From NCBI GenBank assembly GCA_963995525.1, contig OZ023207.1:28846873-28910872 (forward strand): a stretch of 64,000 nt of DNA, given 5' to 3'. The translations under genes were made by a program, and so were the position numbers. Positions 30,490-39,849 of this stretch are shown piece after piece. Every line of letters starts with the position of its first letter. Position 1 is the stretch's first letter. The stretch comes from Escarpia spicata. Taxonomy: Eukaryota > Annelida > Polychaeta > Sabellida > Siboglinidae. The notes beneath the pieces were generated by a model, which searched no databases, was not told the origin of the DNA, and saw nothing but the letters and a program-made list of their open reading frames with translations.

Positions 30490-30894
30490 TTACGCGTCGA
30501 ATATATCGACCGGTCGACGCCCTCTCTTCCGTCTACTGACGGTCGTCGCCGTTCGACGCGGCTTCTTTATAGACGGTCTTTTTTTCAACCGTCTCTTCTT
30601 CGGCGCCGGCCCTTTCAATAGGCCGTCGAGAAGATCGACGCCGGCCTCCTTCGCGCGTCGTTTTACCGACGCTTTCAGATTGCCGCCGACGACGTCCCGC
30701 GCCACGTCCACGCCGGTTTTGAGCGCGCGTTTTCCCAACGCCATGGCGCCTCTCTTAAAAAGCGGCATGACGCTTCGAAACAGGCTCCCGAAGATATTAC
30801 CCAGACCGTGTCCTCGCTGACCTCGACCGCCGATGAAGACCGGTAGTTGACCGCCGACCTGTCGAACGTAGTAGTCCTCGTACGGGTTCGGCAT
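30490..30894 (-). CDS. basic core-like / minor virion protein
   Basis: 134 residues. N-terminal PYEDYYVRQVGG, then GGRGQRGHGLGNIFGSLF, an amphipathic helix region (MPLFKRGAMALGKRAL) and a strongly basic tail rich in Lys/Arg (KKRRLKKRPSIKKPRR). Position and composition resemble small DNA-binding or membrane-active virion proteins of adenovirus-like elements. I cannot decide between these roles. Conserved in Polinton A. Confidence 0.75.
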   Translation of the reverse strand: MPNPYEDYYVRQVGGQLPVFIGGRGQRGHGLGNIFGSLFRSVMPLFKRGAMALGKRALKTGVDVARDVVGGNLKASVKRRAKEAGVDLLDGLLKGPAPKKRRLKKRPSIKKPRRTATTVSRRKRGRRPVDIFDA

Positions 30895-30899
30895 GGTGG

Positions 30900-31766
30900 T
30901 TAAAACAATCTCGATTTACAGCGTCTGATGTGAAGCGTCGCCACTAGCTTCCCCCGCTCGAATGGTATCGGTTGACCGCAATCGTCTCTTATATCGACCT
31001 CGATCGTATCGAATTGATGCCGCAGCAGCTTCACGTATTGGACGCGGTCGAACGTTTCCGAAATAACGCTACCGTTCGTACCGAAGACGGCGATATTTCG
31101 AAGAAGCGGCGCGTACACGTCGCCGACGACGCGCGATTCCACGAGATCCGTGTACAAGTACAGGGTGTCGACGCCCGCCTTCATATCCACCGTATTGCGA
31201 CCTTCGTACGCGAATGTGTACGAGGCGGGGGTGGTCTCGATAACGACGACTTCCGGTTCGGGGCCCATCATCGGAGGACTTACGATAACGTTCTTATGGA
31301 AACCTAGCACGTTCTTCAGACGGCTCGTATCGGGTAGGGTAAAGGCGACACCCGCCGTCATACGCAGCGTCATTCGGTTAGAGACACCGCTGTACTCTAG
31401 ATACACCCTCACCTTATCGGTCCACAATTTCCTTAGCGCCTCGTTGATCTCGCGCAGTAGCACGAAAACGTTGTTGTAGAAACCGTGAGTAATCGTACCC
31501 TGTCGGTATACCCCGATACCGTCCCCGGTCGTGAAAAGACCCACCTCACCTCGTGGCGCCGACAGGTAGAAGGTGGCATCCGCCTCTCTCACGTTGTACC
31601 ACGTGTGCGGGTACTGTAGCGTCACCAGTCCGCATTCCCATTCTCCGCCAGGCAGGTCAAAACGTCGCGGTAGCGTCGTGATGTAGTGCGTCAACGTATT
31701 TTCGGGGTGCCGCTTCATAGACGCGTTGCTCGGTAGCGTCAGGTAAAAGTCAGACGATACCGCCAT
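30900..31766 (-). CDS. Polinton minor capsid (penton) protein
   Basis: A 288-residue intact frame: MAVSSDFYLTLPSNASM start, ECGLVTLQYPHTWYNV, NTVDMKAGVDTLYLYTDL, and the terminal PIPFERGKLVATLHIRRC. It corresponds to the predicted single jelly-roll vertex protein of Polintons. Its start overlaps the preceding membrane-protein gene by 17 nt. Confidence 0.85.
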   Translation of the reverse strand: MAVSSDFYLTLPSNASMKRHPENTLTHYITTLPRRFDLPGGEWECGLVTLQYPHTWYNVREADATFYLSAPRGEVGLFTTGDGIGVYRQGTITHGFYNNVFVLLREINEALRKLWTDKVRVYLEYSGVSNRMTLRMTAGVAFTLPDTSRLKNVLGFHKNVIVSPPMMGPEPEVVVIETTPASYTFAYEGRNTVDMKAGVDTLYLYTDLVESRVVGDVYAPLLRNIAVFGTNGSVISETFDRVQYVKLLRHQFDTIEVDIRDDCGQPIPFERGKLVATLHIRRCKSRLF

Positions 31767-32136
31767 CGACTCGTCGTCGTCGACCGCCGCCGCTCATAGA
31801 CGGACTCGGGAGCAGATAACCGAGACAGCTGCTCAACAGTGCCGTCCACAGATTGGAGTCGCCTTGACCCCGCGTTAGATTGTATATACTAACGGCGATG
31901 ACGAAGTACAGGACGATGACCTGACAGAGGAATACGATGTCGGCCTTTGGGCATTCGTTACCGCAGAGCCGCCATGGATCGGGTTCGTGGACGGTGGAGT
32001 CGTCGGCGTTCTCGACGGCGTCGACGGAGTCCTCGTTGGTAGTCGTCGTCGGCTTCTCTGTACCAGTAGCGGCGTCGACGGAGTCCTCTTTGGTAGTCTT
32101 CTTCTTCTTCGGCTGCTGCTCGTCCCTCGCCTCCAT
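31750..32136 (-). CDS. conserved Polinton membrane protein (SSCLGYLLPSP)
   Basis: 128 residues from the ATG at 32136. The Lys/Thr/Asp-rich N-terminal half contains a twice-repeated EDSVDA segment. A Cys pair (CGNECPK), a hydrophobic span (VFLCQVIVLYFVIAV) and the conserved NLWTALLSSCLGYLLPSP tail follow. The frame continues upstream of 32136, but that part has no equivalent in Polinton A, so I chose this start. Function unknown; likely membrane-inserted. Confidence 0.75.
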   Translation of the reverse strand: MEARDEQQPKKKKTTKEDSVDAATGTEKPTTTTNEDSVDAVENADDSTVHEPDPWRLCGNECPKADIVFLCQVIVLYFVIAVSIYNLTRGQGDSNLWTALLSSCLGYLLPSPSMSGGGRRRRVDGGIV

Positions 32137-32252
32137 AGCGCCACTGCGGTCTGCGGGTACAGCAGGGCCCCTTATACGGGAGGAGCGACGTTCCCCCGCA
32201 TAAGCACGACTCGTGCAGTCGCCAGCATTCCTCGTGACGCGTCCAACGCATG

Positions 32253-33282
32253 CTATAGGTCCACGAGCGCCGCCTCCACTCGATACAGTTTGTCCTTCGG
32301 AACGACTACGCGTTGTACTTCCTGTTCGTAGAAGGCGCCCCCTACCGGTGTCCCCGCGTCGTCCTTCAGGCGATAAACGGGCGGTTCGGACGGATGCACC
32401 TCTACGACGGTGAAGAGCTCCTCGCTCCAATTAGGCATGTATCCTTTTTTGAATTGACCCCTCGTCTTACTGATACGCACGCGATCTCCTTCACGAAGTT
32501 TCGGTTTTTTTCCCCTACCGCCGCCGCCGCCGTACAGGCGTTGCCATACGTCCTCCTGATTCGTCGCGTCGACGCTCGCCGGCGTCCTACCGATGCTTCG
32601 ATGATAGGCGTTGTTGTACGAATGCACGAAATCCGGTAACGCCTCTACGTAGGGCAGCGTCTCGTGTTTCGTAAAATAACGCCACATGCGCGTTTTCAAA
32701 GTCCTATTGAATCGTTCCACGACGCTCGCTTTAGTCTCCTCGTTATGCGTCACGAAATGATGAACGCCGCGACTCTTTAGGAACGTTTGCAGGGGTCGAT
32801 TCAGAAACTCGGTCCCCTTATCGGTCTGCAGCGCGTTCGGCGGCGGCGCGTCGTTCAGCAGACGCTCGAAGGCCGCGACGAGTGATGCGCCGGACTTATT
32901 CTTCAACGGAACGCACCACGCCCGCTTCGAAAACACGTCGATGACCGTCAATAGAAATGTTATACCGTCGTTGTGTTTTTTTAACCTAGTCAGATCGACC
33001 AGATCAGCTTGCCACTGCTGGTTTTGACCGCCCACGATAACGCAACGTCGTTTGAAACGTCTTTTAACCGGTTTGTGTAGAGTATAAGCGTCCTGCGCCG
33101 CTAGCCACCTCTCGACATCCGGTCGTCGTCGCCCCCCCCTTTGACGCCCGGTGCAACGCGTCGACACCTCCGTAACTTCCCGCTCGTTTCGGATCGAAGT
33201 AGAGTTCATTCAGTTCAGCGTCGTCGTCGTCGTTTCGTTTTCGAAGGTTTCGTTTTGGACGACGACTCCACCCGGACACCAT
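32253..33282 (-). pseudogene. Polinton integrase, one-base homopolymer frameshift
   Basis: DDE integrase with WQADLVDL, LQTDKGTEF and ASVVERFN in one frame (33209-32253), plus a linker region (LREGDRVRISKTRG) and a C-terminal GGAFYEQEVQR block. The N-terminal part (from ATG 33282: MVSGWSRR and FDPKRAGSYGG) lies in another frame. The shift falls at an eight-base C run on the plus strand (33132-33139). One base fewer would align with Polinton A. The C-terminal chromodomain seen in A is absent here. Real defect, sequencing error and programmed shift are all possible. Confidence 0.9.
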
Positions 33283-33383
33283 GACGACGACGACGACCGA
33301 CGAACGACGACTATTATATAGAGAGCGATAACCGCGATGACGATGAGACCGACGACCGCGACCGTTCGTTGTATCGACGGCAT
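33210..33383 (-). CDS. small single-span membrane protein
   Basis: 57 residues. Short basic start (MPSIQRT), one hydrophobic span (VAVVGLIVIAVIALYIIVVV), a Ser-rich turn and a tail with NETFENETTTTT. Same plan as 10225-10404 in Polinton A. Overlaps the integrase start by 73 nt in a different frame. The ATG at 33383 was chosen because it aligns with Polinton A. Confidence 0.65.
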   Translation of the reverse strand: MPSIQRTVAVVGLIVIAVIALYIIVVVRRSSSSSWCPGGVVVQNETFENETTTTTLN

Positions 33384-33385
33384 CG

Positions 33386-34102
33386 TCACTTCGATTCCCA
33401 CCAGTCCAACGCTCTCTTTCTATAATGTCGTCTTCGCACCGCCTTTCCCGCTGAACTGACCGATCCCGTCTCCTCCCCTTCTCTTGACCGCCGCCGCCGT
33501 CGCTCCATGTACTCCCGATAGCGCGGGTTGCCGACGAACTCCATAGGAATGTTCATACCCTTCATACTCAACCCGAAAGCGCGCCATCCTAAGGGCTGCG
33601 TCGTCTTCGTTCTCGTTCGCATGAGATCGTTCACTAGATCGACCATGTTACTCCCCGCGATCGTTTTACCGTCGTACACGAATTCGCCGCGTTCGTTCCA
33701 TCGACACAAGGGATCGGCTTTCATTTTCGCGATAAGTAGACTCGCCTTCCCTTTCAGCGTTTTCGGCATGCTGGCTACGATTTCGCGCTCTACGGCCTCC
33801 GACGATGGCGGCGCCGCCGTGGTCTGTGGTATCTCGCCGCCGTCGGCGTTGACCATCGACACGCGTACCGGTTGCGCCGTTCGAGCCGCCTCTATAGTGT
33901 TGTAGCGACTCAGCAGTTGATTGTACGACACCACCTTATCGCGTTCGGATAAATCCGATCGCTCTAGAATATCTTTCATGTCGCTGTCCAGACTACTCAG
34001 TACACGTGATCGGGGCGTGCTGCTCGACGACGGCTGCTGCGGTTGAAGGAGACTTTCCACCAATCGCGGGTCGACCAACGCCATCTTCTTCGCGTACTGC
34101 AT
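33386..34102 (-). CDS. conserved Polinton protein, function unknown
   Basis: A 238-residue intact frame: KKMALVDPRLVESLL start, helical segment with DMKDILERSDLSERDKVVSYNQLLSRY, a central MPKTLKGKASLLIAKMK, then GSNMVDLVNDLMR and NIPMEFVGNPRY, and a basic C-terminus. It recurs at this position in Polinton A and I recognise it as a frequent Polinton companion, but I know of no assigned function. It starts four bases after the previous gene's stop. Confidence 0.7.
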   Translation of the reverse strand: MQYAKKMALVDPRLVESLLQPQQPSSSSTPRSRVLSSLDSDMKDILERSDLSERDKVVSYNQLLSRYNTIEAARTAQPVRVSMVNADGGEIPQTTAAPPSSEAVEREIVASMPKTLKGKASLLIAKMKADPLCRWNERGEFVYDGKTIAGSNMVDLVNDLMRTRTKTTQPLGWRAFGLSMKGMNIPMEFVGNPRYREYMERRRRRSREGEETGSVSSAGKAVRRRHYRKRALDWWESK

Positions 34103-34105
34103 CGA

Positions 34106-34516
34106 TTAACCCCCGATGAACTGTTTGAGTAGTGGCAGGAAAACGGTGCTCGCTAACGGCGCTAGCAGGGCCGTCAGAAAACCACCCGCCCCCGTTTGCA
34201 AGATGGCTCGCTTCCGCTTCACCGGAATTCGTTTGTTGACCAAGTCACGCAGGTGATCTCTGTATTTCGTCAACACGCGTTTCTGCTTCGGCGACACCTT
34301 CACGTTCCCTTTCAGAATATTGTACGCGCAATCGCATAGACTACATATGAGACCGACCTCCGAGTGGGCGAGCACGGCTTTTCGCAGATCTATGTTCCGC
34401 TTATGTCTATCCATCAACTGCAGGGCGAAAATGTGTCTCTTCAGGCGTTGCTCCGAAAACGTCGTCGCCGCCTTCGGTCGTCGCTTCGCCGCTACCACCG
34501 CGCGTCTTCCCATCAT
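34106..34516 (-). CDS. conserved Polinton protein with hydrophobic C-terminus
   Basis: 136 residues: Lys/Arg-rich start, CSLCDCAYNILKGNVKVS block with clustered Cys, a basic helix (KQKRVLTKYRDHLRDLV) and a hydrophobic tail (GGFLTALLAPLASTVFLPLL). The tail could insert in membranes and the basic part bind DNA. This would suit a virion-associated entry or packaging helper, but that is speculation. The Polinton A copy is truncated before the tail. Confidence 0.7.
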   Translation of the reverse strand: MMGRRAVVAAKRRPKAATTFSEQRLKRHIFALQLMDRHKRNIDLRKAVLAHSEVGLICSLCDCAYNILKGNVKVSPKQKRVLTKYRDHLRDLVNKRIPVKRKRAILQTGAGGFLTALLAPLASTVFLPLLKQFIGG

Positions 34517-34552
34517 ACCGACTAATGCGTACGCGGCGACGTCCCTCTCTAC

Positions 34553-35188
34553 TTATAGTTGACCACCCTTCCGTACGTAGATGTACTGAAGGGTGTCGTC
34601 CGGAAATATACACGTACGCAGGCGCATGTACTCTTCCGTTTCCTGTTTCAGGTCGACGAAGAGATAGCCGTACGCCGTCGACGTCTCGTCTTTGAAAGAC
34701 TCTATCATGTACTTGACCTCTCCCGGATACATCTGTTTAGCTAGGTGACCTACTTGACCAACGTCTCGGGGGTTCTTAAATAGTGCTAGGTATTGGGCGT
34801 TCAGGCTGATTGTGCGGTTTTCTCCCCCTTTCGGAAACATGTTCTGTCGGAGTTGTACGACCGACGTATTACAATGATGACTTTTTTTAGTAAATAGCGC
34901 CGTCACCCCGCTATCGGCTTCCTCCATGAGGTCGTCGAGTACTAAAAGCGTCCTCTTCTTACCGTCTAAATACGTCGTAGTCGGCAGGCCGTCTACGAAC
35001 TCTATTTCCGGAGACATAGACGCGTAGGCGGGCTGCCACTGCCCGTAACACCACAGGACTTTTTCGGGCGCCGGATCGATCATAGCGCATCGTATCAGAC
35101 GGTCGACGAACGTCGTCTTACCGCATCCCGTAGGCCCTGATACTATACACGTAAACGGATGCTTCAACAACGGTCCGCCCATTTTCAC
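34553..35188 (-). CDS. Polinton packaging ATPase (A32/FtsK-HerA-like)
   Basis: A 211-residue intact frame with Walker A GPTGCGKTT (residues 18-26), Walker B LLVLDDL (81-87) and the conserved QVGHLAKQMYPG segment. It would drive genome packaging. It lies 22 nt after the NADAR stop. Confidence 0.92.
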   Translation of the reverse strand: MKMGGPLLKHPFTCIVSGPTGCGKTTFVDRLIRCAMIDPAPEKVLWCYGQWQPAYASMSPEIEFVDGLPTTTYLDGKKRTLLVLDDLMEEADSGVTALFTKKSHHCNTSVVQLRQNMFPKGGENRTISLNAQYLALFKNPRDVGQVGHLAKQMYPGEVKYMIESFKDETSTAYGYLFVDLKQETEEYMRLRTCIFPDDTLQYIYVRKGGQL

Positions 35189-35210
35189 GACTGATACTGG
35201 CTGATGTTTT

Positions 35211-35666
35211 TTACGCGTCTTTATAAAAGTCGCGCACCTCCATCAACAGTTTACCGAGCTTGTTCTCGCCCTCAACGTCACCAATCCTGGTACCCCAGAA
35301 ACCCTCCCTACTCGGCACCCACTCCACCAATTCGGCGTCCCCGGTGGCCAACAGTTCGGCCTTCAACTCCCCGCCGAACTTACTCATCAACAGCCCCTTC
35401 ATACAAGCGACCCTAACGACGTTCCATTCGGTTCCCGTTCTCTTTTTTCGAATACCGTAACTGAGTCGTTTCGCTACGTAGGGCGATCGCACTCTTTTGA
35501 TACACGCGGCGCATGCGAGGTCTTCGTTGAATACCGCTTTCCTATACTGATAGGCGTGCTCGACGGATCGGAAGACCCGACCGTACGCCGACAATCGGCA
35601 CCTGTACATATTCGACAAGAAGGAGCGCGAACCGCCAAACTTTATACGTTCCGATGATGACAACAT
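35211..35666 (-). CDS. NADAR (YbiA-like) domain protein, intact
   Basis: 151 residues, about the size of stand-alone NADAR proteins. It contains RSFLSNMYRC, a Ser-Val-Glu-His-Ala-Tyr-Gln block, VACMKGLLMSKFGG, EGFWGTRIGD and KLGKLLMEVRDFY. The family includes N-glycosidases for riboflavin intermediates and enzymes that remove ADP-ribose from guanine. Large DNA viruses and phages carry members. A role in countering host ADP-ribosylation of nucleic acid is possible but unproven. It is the outermost gene on this side, with its promoter facing the terminal repeat. Confidence 0.85.
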   Translation of the reverse strand: MLSSSERIKFGGSRSFLSNMYRCRLSAYGRVFRSVEHAYQYRKAVFNEDLACAACIKRVRSPYVAKRLSYGIRKKRTGTEWNVVRVACMKGLLMSKFGGELKAELLATGDAELVEWVPSREGFWGTRIGDVEGENKLGKLLMEVRDFYKDA

Positions 35667-35738
35667 GACTACTACCGATAAAACCGCTACCGATACCGCT
35701 TATATAGTCACAGATGACGCGTCTAAAACTAAAAAAGG

Positions 35739-35811
35739 TGCCGACGTACGGATTCGGACCCGAAATCTTTCGATCCCTAGTCGTACGCGCTCCCAGGAGA
35801 GCTAATCCGGC
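35739..35811 (-). tRNA. tRNA-like sequence (degenerate), followed by T run
   Basis: 73 nt on the minus strand with tRNA-like internal promoters: TAGCTCTCCTGG (A box) and GGTCCGAATCC (B box). The ends pair partly (GCCGG with TCGGC), a D-arm GCTC/GAGC pairs, and TTTTTT follows two bases after the discriminator position, as in a Pol III terminator. The anticodon stem is imperfect; the best loop reading would give AGG (Pro). It may be a tRNA pseudogene, a tRNA-derived SINE head, or a tRNA-like element of the Polinton. It lies between NADAR and the right terminal repeat. Confidence 0.5.
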
Positions 35812-35904
35812 GCCGGCGTCTATGAGTGGTTTTATCTCGGTTATACACGCTTCGATCGCTAGTCGTTGATCGCTTAGGACGTTGATCGCTAGGGGTGAAC
35901 TGGG

Positions 35905-36160
35905 TTAATCGCTAGATGGCGTTATCACGTAACTAGGGACGCTGTTATTATATTAATCGCTAGAGGGCGCTTGTCATTCAAATGTGACAGGCCATCAATC
36001 ATGTTTTTTATAACTAGGTTCCCGATTTCTCTCGGGTTACACAAAACCCTTTGATCTTTTTTTTATAACTAGGTTCCCGATTTTGATAAGGACGTTTTTT
36101 ATGCACGTAGTTAGGTCTAAAAAGGGGCGGGGCGAGGGTGTGCCTATCCTATATACTACT
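35905..36160 (-). repeat. Polinton B right terminal inverted repeat
   Basis: Inverted partner of 19709-19964, ending ...TATATACTACT. It keeps the doubled TTTATAACTAGGTTCCCGAT segment and 1.4 of the 48-bp subterminal units. The flank beyond 36160 (AACTAGCTATGC) is unrelated to the left flank. Confidence 0.9.
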
Positions 36161-36420
36161 AACTAGCTATGCTCAACGAATCCAATACCCACCCAGTCGT
36201 GTGAAGGTATTGATGTGGTATTGTGCCATGTCCGTGCAGCATCCATTATACGAGTGTTAATGACATATCGTCACAGATTAGCGAGGTCTACGTAACTAGA
36301 TGGCTCAAGTCTAGTATTGTTCAGAATCAATTATGTCAACGCTTGTGCATGAGGGCAGCACTCGTGAACAACACAACAAGGAACAAGGACAATTTAATAA
36401 ATTTCATTACATATACAGAA
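36161..36420. other. flank of Polinton B, nothing recognised
   Basis: No gene or repeat recognised. It does not continue the LINE that Polinton B interrupts on its left side. Confidence 0.4.
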
Positions 36421-37830
36421 TCGATTTACAACTTTACTGGCAATGACAGAAGAGAAAGAACCAGAAGAAATGGCAAATGATATCAAGACAATTTTCCAAG
36501 AGGAAGCGGAAAAACACCTACGAAAGGGACAGAGGAAACACCAACCCTGGATCAGTATAGAGACCTTAAAGAAAATATCAGAAAGTAAACAGCTTAAGAA
36601 ATGCAAATGCGAGGAATCAACCATATCAAGATACAGTATGAGATGAACAAATTAATCAAAAACTCTGCAAAATGGACAAACAAATAATGTAGAAGCCAAG
36701 TGTAAGAAAATAGAGGACAGTATGGTAGAAAAAAAAAACCAAGAAATGTTTAAAGAAATAAAGAACATGACAGGTAAATTCCAGCCCAGACTCGGTGTCA
36801 TCAAAGGTAAAAATGGGAAGACTCCGACATAGCCAAATGATGGAAAGGATACTGTGAAAATATGTACGCACGGGATAGAGATTACAATCACCCCCGTGAT
36901 ATGGGAAACGAAGACCAAGACGATGATAAACCATTAAGATATGAGGTGAAATGGGCCATTACTAGTCAAAAGATAGGGAAAGCCCTGGGTGCGACAACAT
37001 ACAGAAGAAATTATAAAAGCAGCGGAAGAAGAAGGAATATTCATATGCCATGCACTATGTAAGAAGATATGGAAGAGTAGAAAATGGTTCGACGACAGGA
37101 AAAAAATAATATACACCCCATTACCAAAGAAAGGAGACTTACACCTATGCTCCAACTACAGAACCATATCACTCATTATCTATGAAACACAAAATTGCTG
37201 AAAATAATAATGAAAATAATGCAAGATAAAATGGACATGGAAGTGAGCAGTACACAGGCAGGCTTCAGAAAAAAACAGAGGCACAGGGGACCAAATACTC
37301 AATCTGAGAATATTGATTAAGAAAATCAGATGTGGAAAACGTTGACGGACGTGAACTTCCACCCAAAGATAATCCCCCTCTTGAAACCACTGTATTGCAA
37401 TCAATAAGCAGTGGTCAGGCTGGAAAACACAACTACAGAAACTTTATAAGAGGGTAAAGGAGTAAGACAAGACTGCATTTTATCTCCATACCTATTCAAA
37501 CTCTACACAGAATACATAATGAATACCTTGGAGCAAGACTAGAAGGAGACGGCAAGACATCATCAGAGATCAGAAGAAGAATAGCCATAGCAACACAGAA
37601 ACTGAATAATCTGAAAGGTTATGGAGCAGCCAAAACATACCAGCCCAGCAAAGATAAGAATTTTAAAAACTTGCGTTGTCCCAACAGATATATGCGGAAG
37701 CGAAATGTGGACACTGAACAAAAAAAACACGAGAAGAATACGAGCGTTTGAGACGAAATGTTACAGAAACGCCATAAGAGTGCCACGGATAACAACAAAA
37801 ACCAATGCGACAGCGACAAACTTGTAGATT
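36421..37830 (+). mobile_element. degraded RTE/BovB-like LINE remnant
   Basis: Scattered plus-strand frames match LINE pol parts in order: a helical EKEPEEMANDIKTIFQEEA segment, an RT entry block (LPKKGDLHLCSNYRTISLI near 37130-37180), and near the end WTLNKKNTRRIRAFETKCYRN (37708-37770), typical of the C-terminal part of RTE-type or related non-LTR polymerases. Frames are short and broken throughout. Confidence 0.5.
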
Positions 37831-38130
37831 GCATTGTTTTCTTTGCGGTTAAATCAAACAAATATTAAATTCCGCGATTACAATTCCATGTACAACAGGC
37901 CCCACCGCCGCTCGCCAAGCAAAAGGATAGGGCGCGCTCAGCGGCGATACCTGAGGTGACGTCAGCAAGACGCGACGGGCTGGTTGCTTGTGACACTTCG
38001 TGACTTGACACTTCGTGACGTATCAAATGGTCATGTTTCAGCGTGCTTAGCAACATGAGTTCGCAATGAACATGCTTCATATTTGGCACATTACTTGACA
38101 AGAGTACTAAGTTTACGTATAGGAAGATAC
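37831..38130. other. no gene recognised
   Basis: Moderately GC-rich stretch (37900-37990) between two LINE remnants. No coding or repeat signature that I can support. Confidence 0.35.
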
Positions 38131-38143
38131 AAAGACATTTAAA

Positions 38144-38950
38144 ATGTCATCTCATTTATTCTTTAACATCATCGCACCAACCCTAGTCATCATGATTAAT
38201 CTATCACTGGAATCTGCAACAGTGCCATCCAATATGAAACATGCGTTAGTCATTCCACTGCTGAAGAAGACTGGCATAGATGCAAATGACATTAAGAACT
38301 ACAACCCAATTTCAATTCTCAGTTTTATTTCAAAGTTTTTAGAGAAGCATGTCGCGGCTGACCTTCGGCCCTACACCGTTGAAAACAAACTTCTTGACCC
38401 ATTCCAGAGACACACCGCCCTCATCACAGCGCCGAAACTGTTCTTGTCCGTATTCACAACGACATTATCCTGGCACTTGATCGTCGAAAGGGAGAAGACA
38501 TCATTCTACTCGACCATTCGAAACCGGGGATATGACATCATGCTACTGCAGCAGATACATTCGGTCGGCATACGAGGCCTTGTACTAGCATGGCTAACGT
38601 CTTACTTGTCCAACAGGGCGATGGCCATAAAAGTCGGCGATGCCATATCTCGTCAACAATAGCTTGGTTGTGGTGTTCCGCAATAATCGAGTCTTGGGCC
38701 ACTATTATTCACAAGTCATTTGGAGTCCGGTACAACGACTGATGCAGCGACGCACAAGAGCGACAGAGCCACAAGGGCAGCATCTGATGAGATCAGTCAC
38801 ACCGAACGCACCTCGATGGATGAAACGCAAGACGGTGAAACACAAAGTGACCCAACATTACTACAACCGAAATGCTCGCGATTTAACCACAGTCAGAAAA
38901 GGAACCTTTCCCTCCCCGTCTTCAAGCAATCGTTGAAGAAATAAGATCCA
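38144..38950 (+). mobile_element. CR1-like LINE RT fragment
   Basis: The 38144-38662 frame has the RT entry block (NMKHALVIPLLKKTG, then ISILSFISKFLEK), a degraded middle with a finger-domain LSNRAMAIKVGD end, and a damaged VPQ motif just after 38662. The 38720-38944 frame is an Asp/Ser/Thr-rich tail of uncertain origin. Same superfamily as the 3.2-4.8 kb and 18-19.7 kb LINEs. Confidence 0.6.
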
Positions 38951-39085
38951 ATCAAATGGCCACAGGGCTCGGTTGCAGACAAAAGCAGTGACCGGTCGTA
39001 TATCGTTGAAATAGATGGTCGACTACTCTGAGAGGCAATCGACGTTACGTGCAAATAAACCCTCGCACACGACCTTCACTGGAAA

Positions 39086-39244
39086 CGAGGGAGAGGGAGA
39101 GGGAGAGGGAGAGGGAGAGGGAGAGGGAGAGGGAGAGGGAGAGGGAGAGGGAGAGGGAGAGGGAGAGGGAGAGGGAGAGGGAGAGGGAGAGGGAGAGGGA
39201 GAGGGAGAGGGAGAGGGAGAGGGAGAGGGAGAGGGAGAGGGAGT
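39086..39244. repeat. (GGGAGA)n hexanucleotide array
   Basis: About 26 perfect copies of GAGGGA. All six frames across it are open and give Glu-Gly, Arg-Glu or Ser-Leu/Ser-Pro repeats that are not proteins. Uniformity suggests recent expansion. Confidence 0.97.
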
Positions 39245-39849
39245 AGAGAAAAACCATCGAATGGCGGGATACAGAATTGCATCACCTGTCAGTGATACGT
39301 AGCACACCAAGGCTACCGCCACTTCCGACTTCGCCAAAGAGCGGAAACAGACTAGTTCACCGTTATTAGATGGCCCACCACTGTGTCAAATTGAGTAGTC
39401 AACTTTGTAGATTTTGCCATTCATGGAATATAAAAGTAATTTTGGAATCGGTGGCAAAGACCGCAGTCCTATGCGGTCAGGGATCACGTGCTAGTAACAG
39501 GAAGAGCTATAGTTTACTTCATTTTAATTTAGTATTGTTTAATTTACATAAAGGGGTGTCAATATATTATATTGGATTGCATTATCACAGGCCTGTATAA
39601 GAGAATAGCGCGGCTATCTCTTATTTCATTAGTATCACGCGTAGCGAGTAAGTCTCCCTTCACCACCAAGCCACGCTGTTATAATACATTCGTTGAGTTA
39701 CTCTAAGGCTTGTTTTAGAACCTTGACACACTAGTCTGCCAAGGAATAATTTTAGTACTAACCTCTTTGAAATATTCAGATGTTTTGAAGCGCTCAAAAA
39801 TAGTGTAGAAGTTCTTGGCAATGAATTTCTGAAAACAAACAACAAATGT
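39245..39849. other. no gene recognised
   Basis: Unique-looking sequence without a supported gene. Confidence 0.35.

Larger units (their letters stand above)
19709..36160 (-). mobile_element. Maverick/Polinton B, nearly intact, 16.45 kb
   Basis: Bounded by 256-bp terminal inverted repeats that begin AGTAGTATATAGG and end in its complement. All expected core genes are present: polymerase B on plus; protease, major capsid, core-like, penton, membrane protein, integrase, ATPase and NADAR on minus. An accessory region (20.0-24.0 kb) precedes the polymerase. Only two breaks are evident in the core set (a protease TGA, an integrase homopolymer indel). The 6-bp flanks (GAGGCG left, AACTAG right) do not match, so no target duplication is seen. 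The element is clearly richer in GC than the flanking DNA. Strand is given for the capsid gene block. Confidence 0.95.

Noticed and set aside
39015..39337. Glu-Gly, Arg-Glu and Ser-Pro repeat frames
   Set aside because: Products of the GAGGGA hexamer array, open in all frames.
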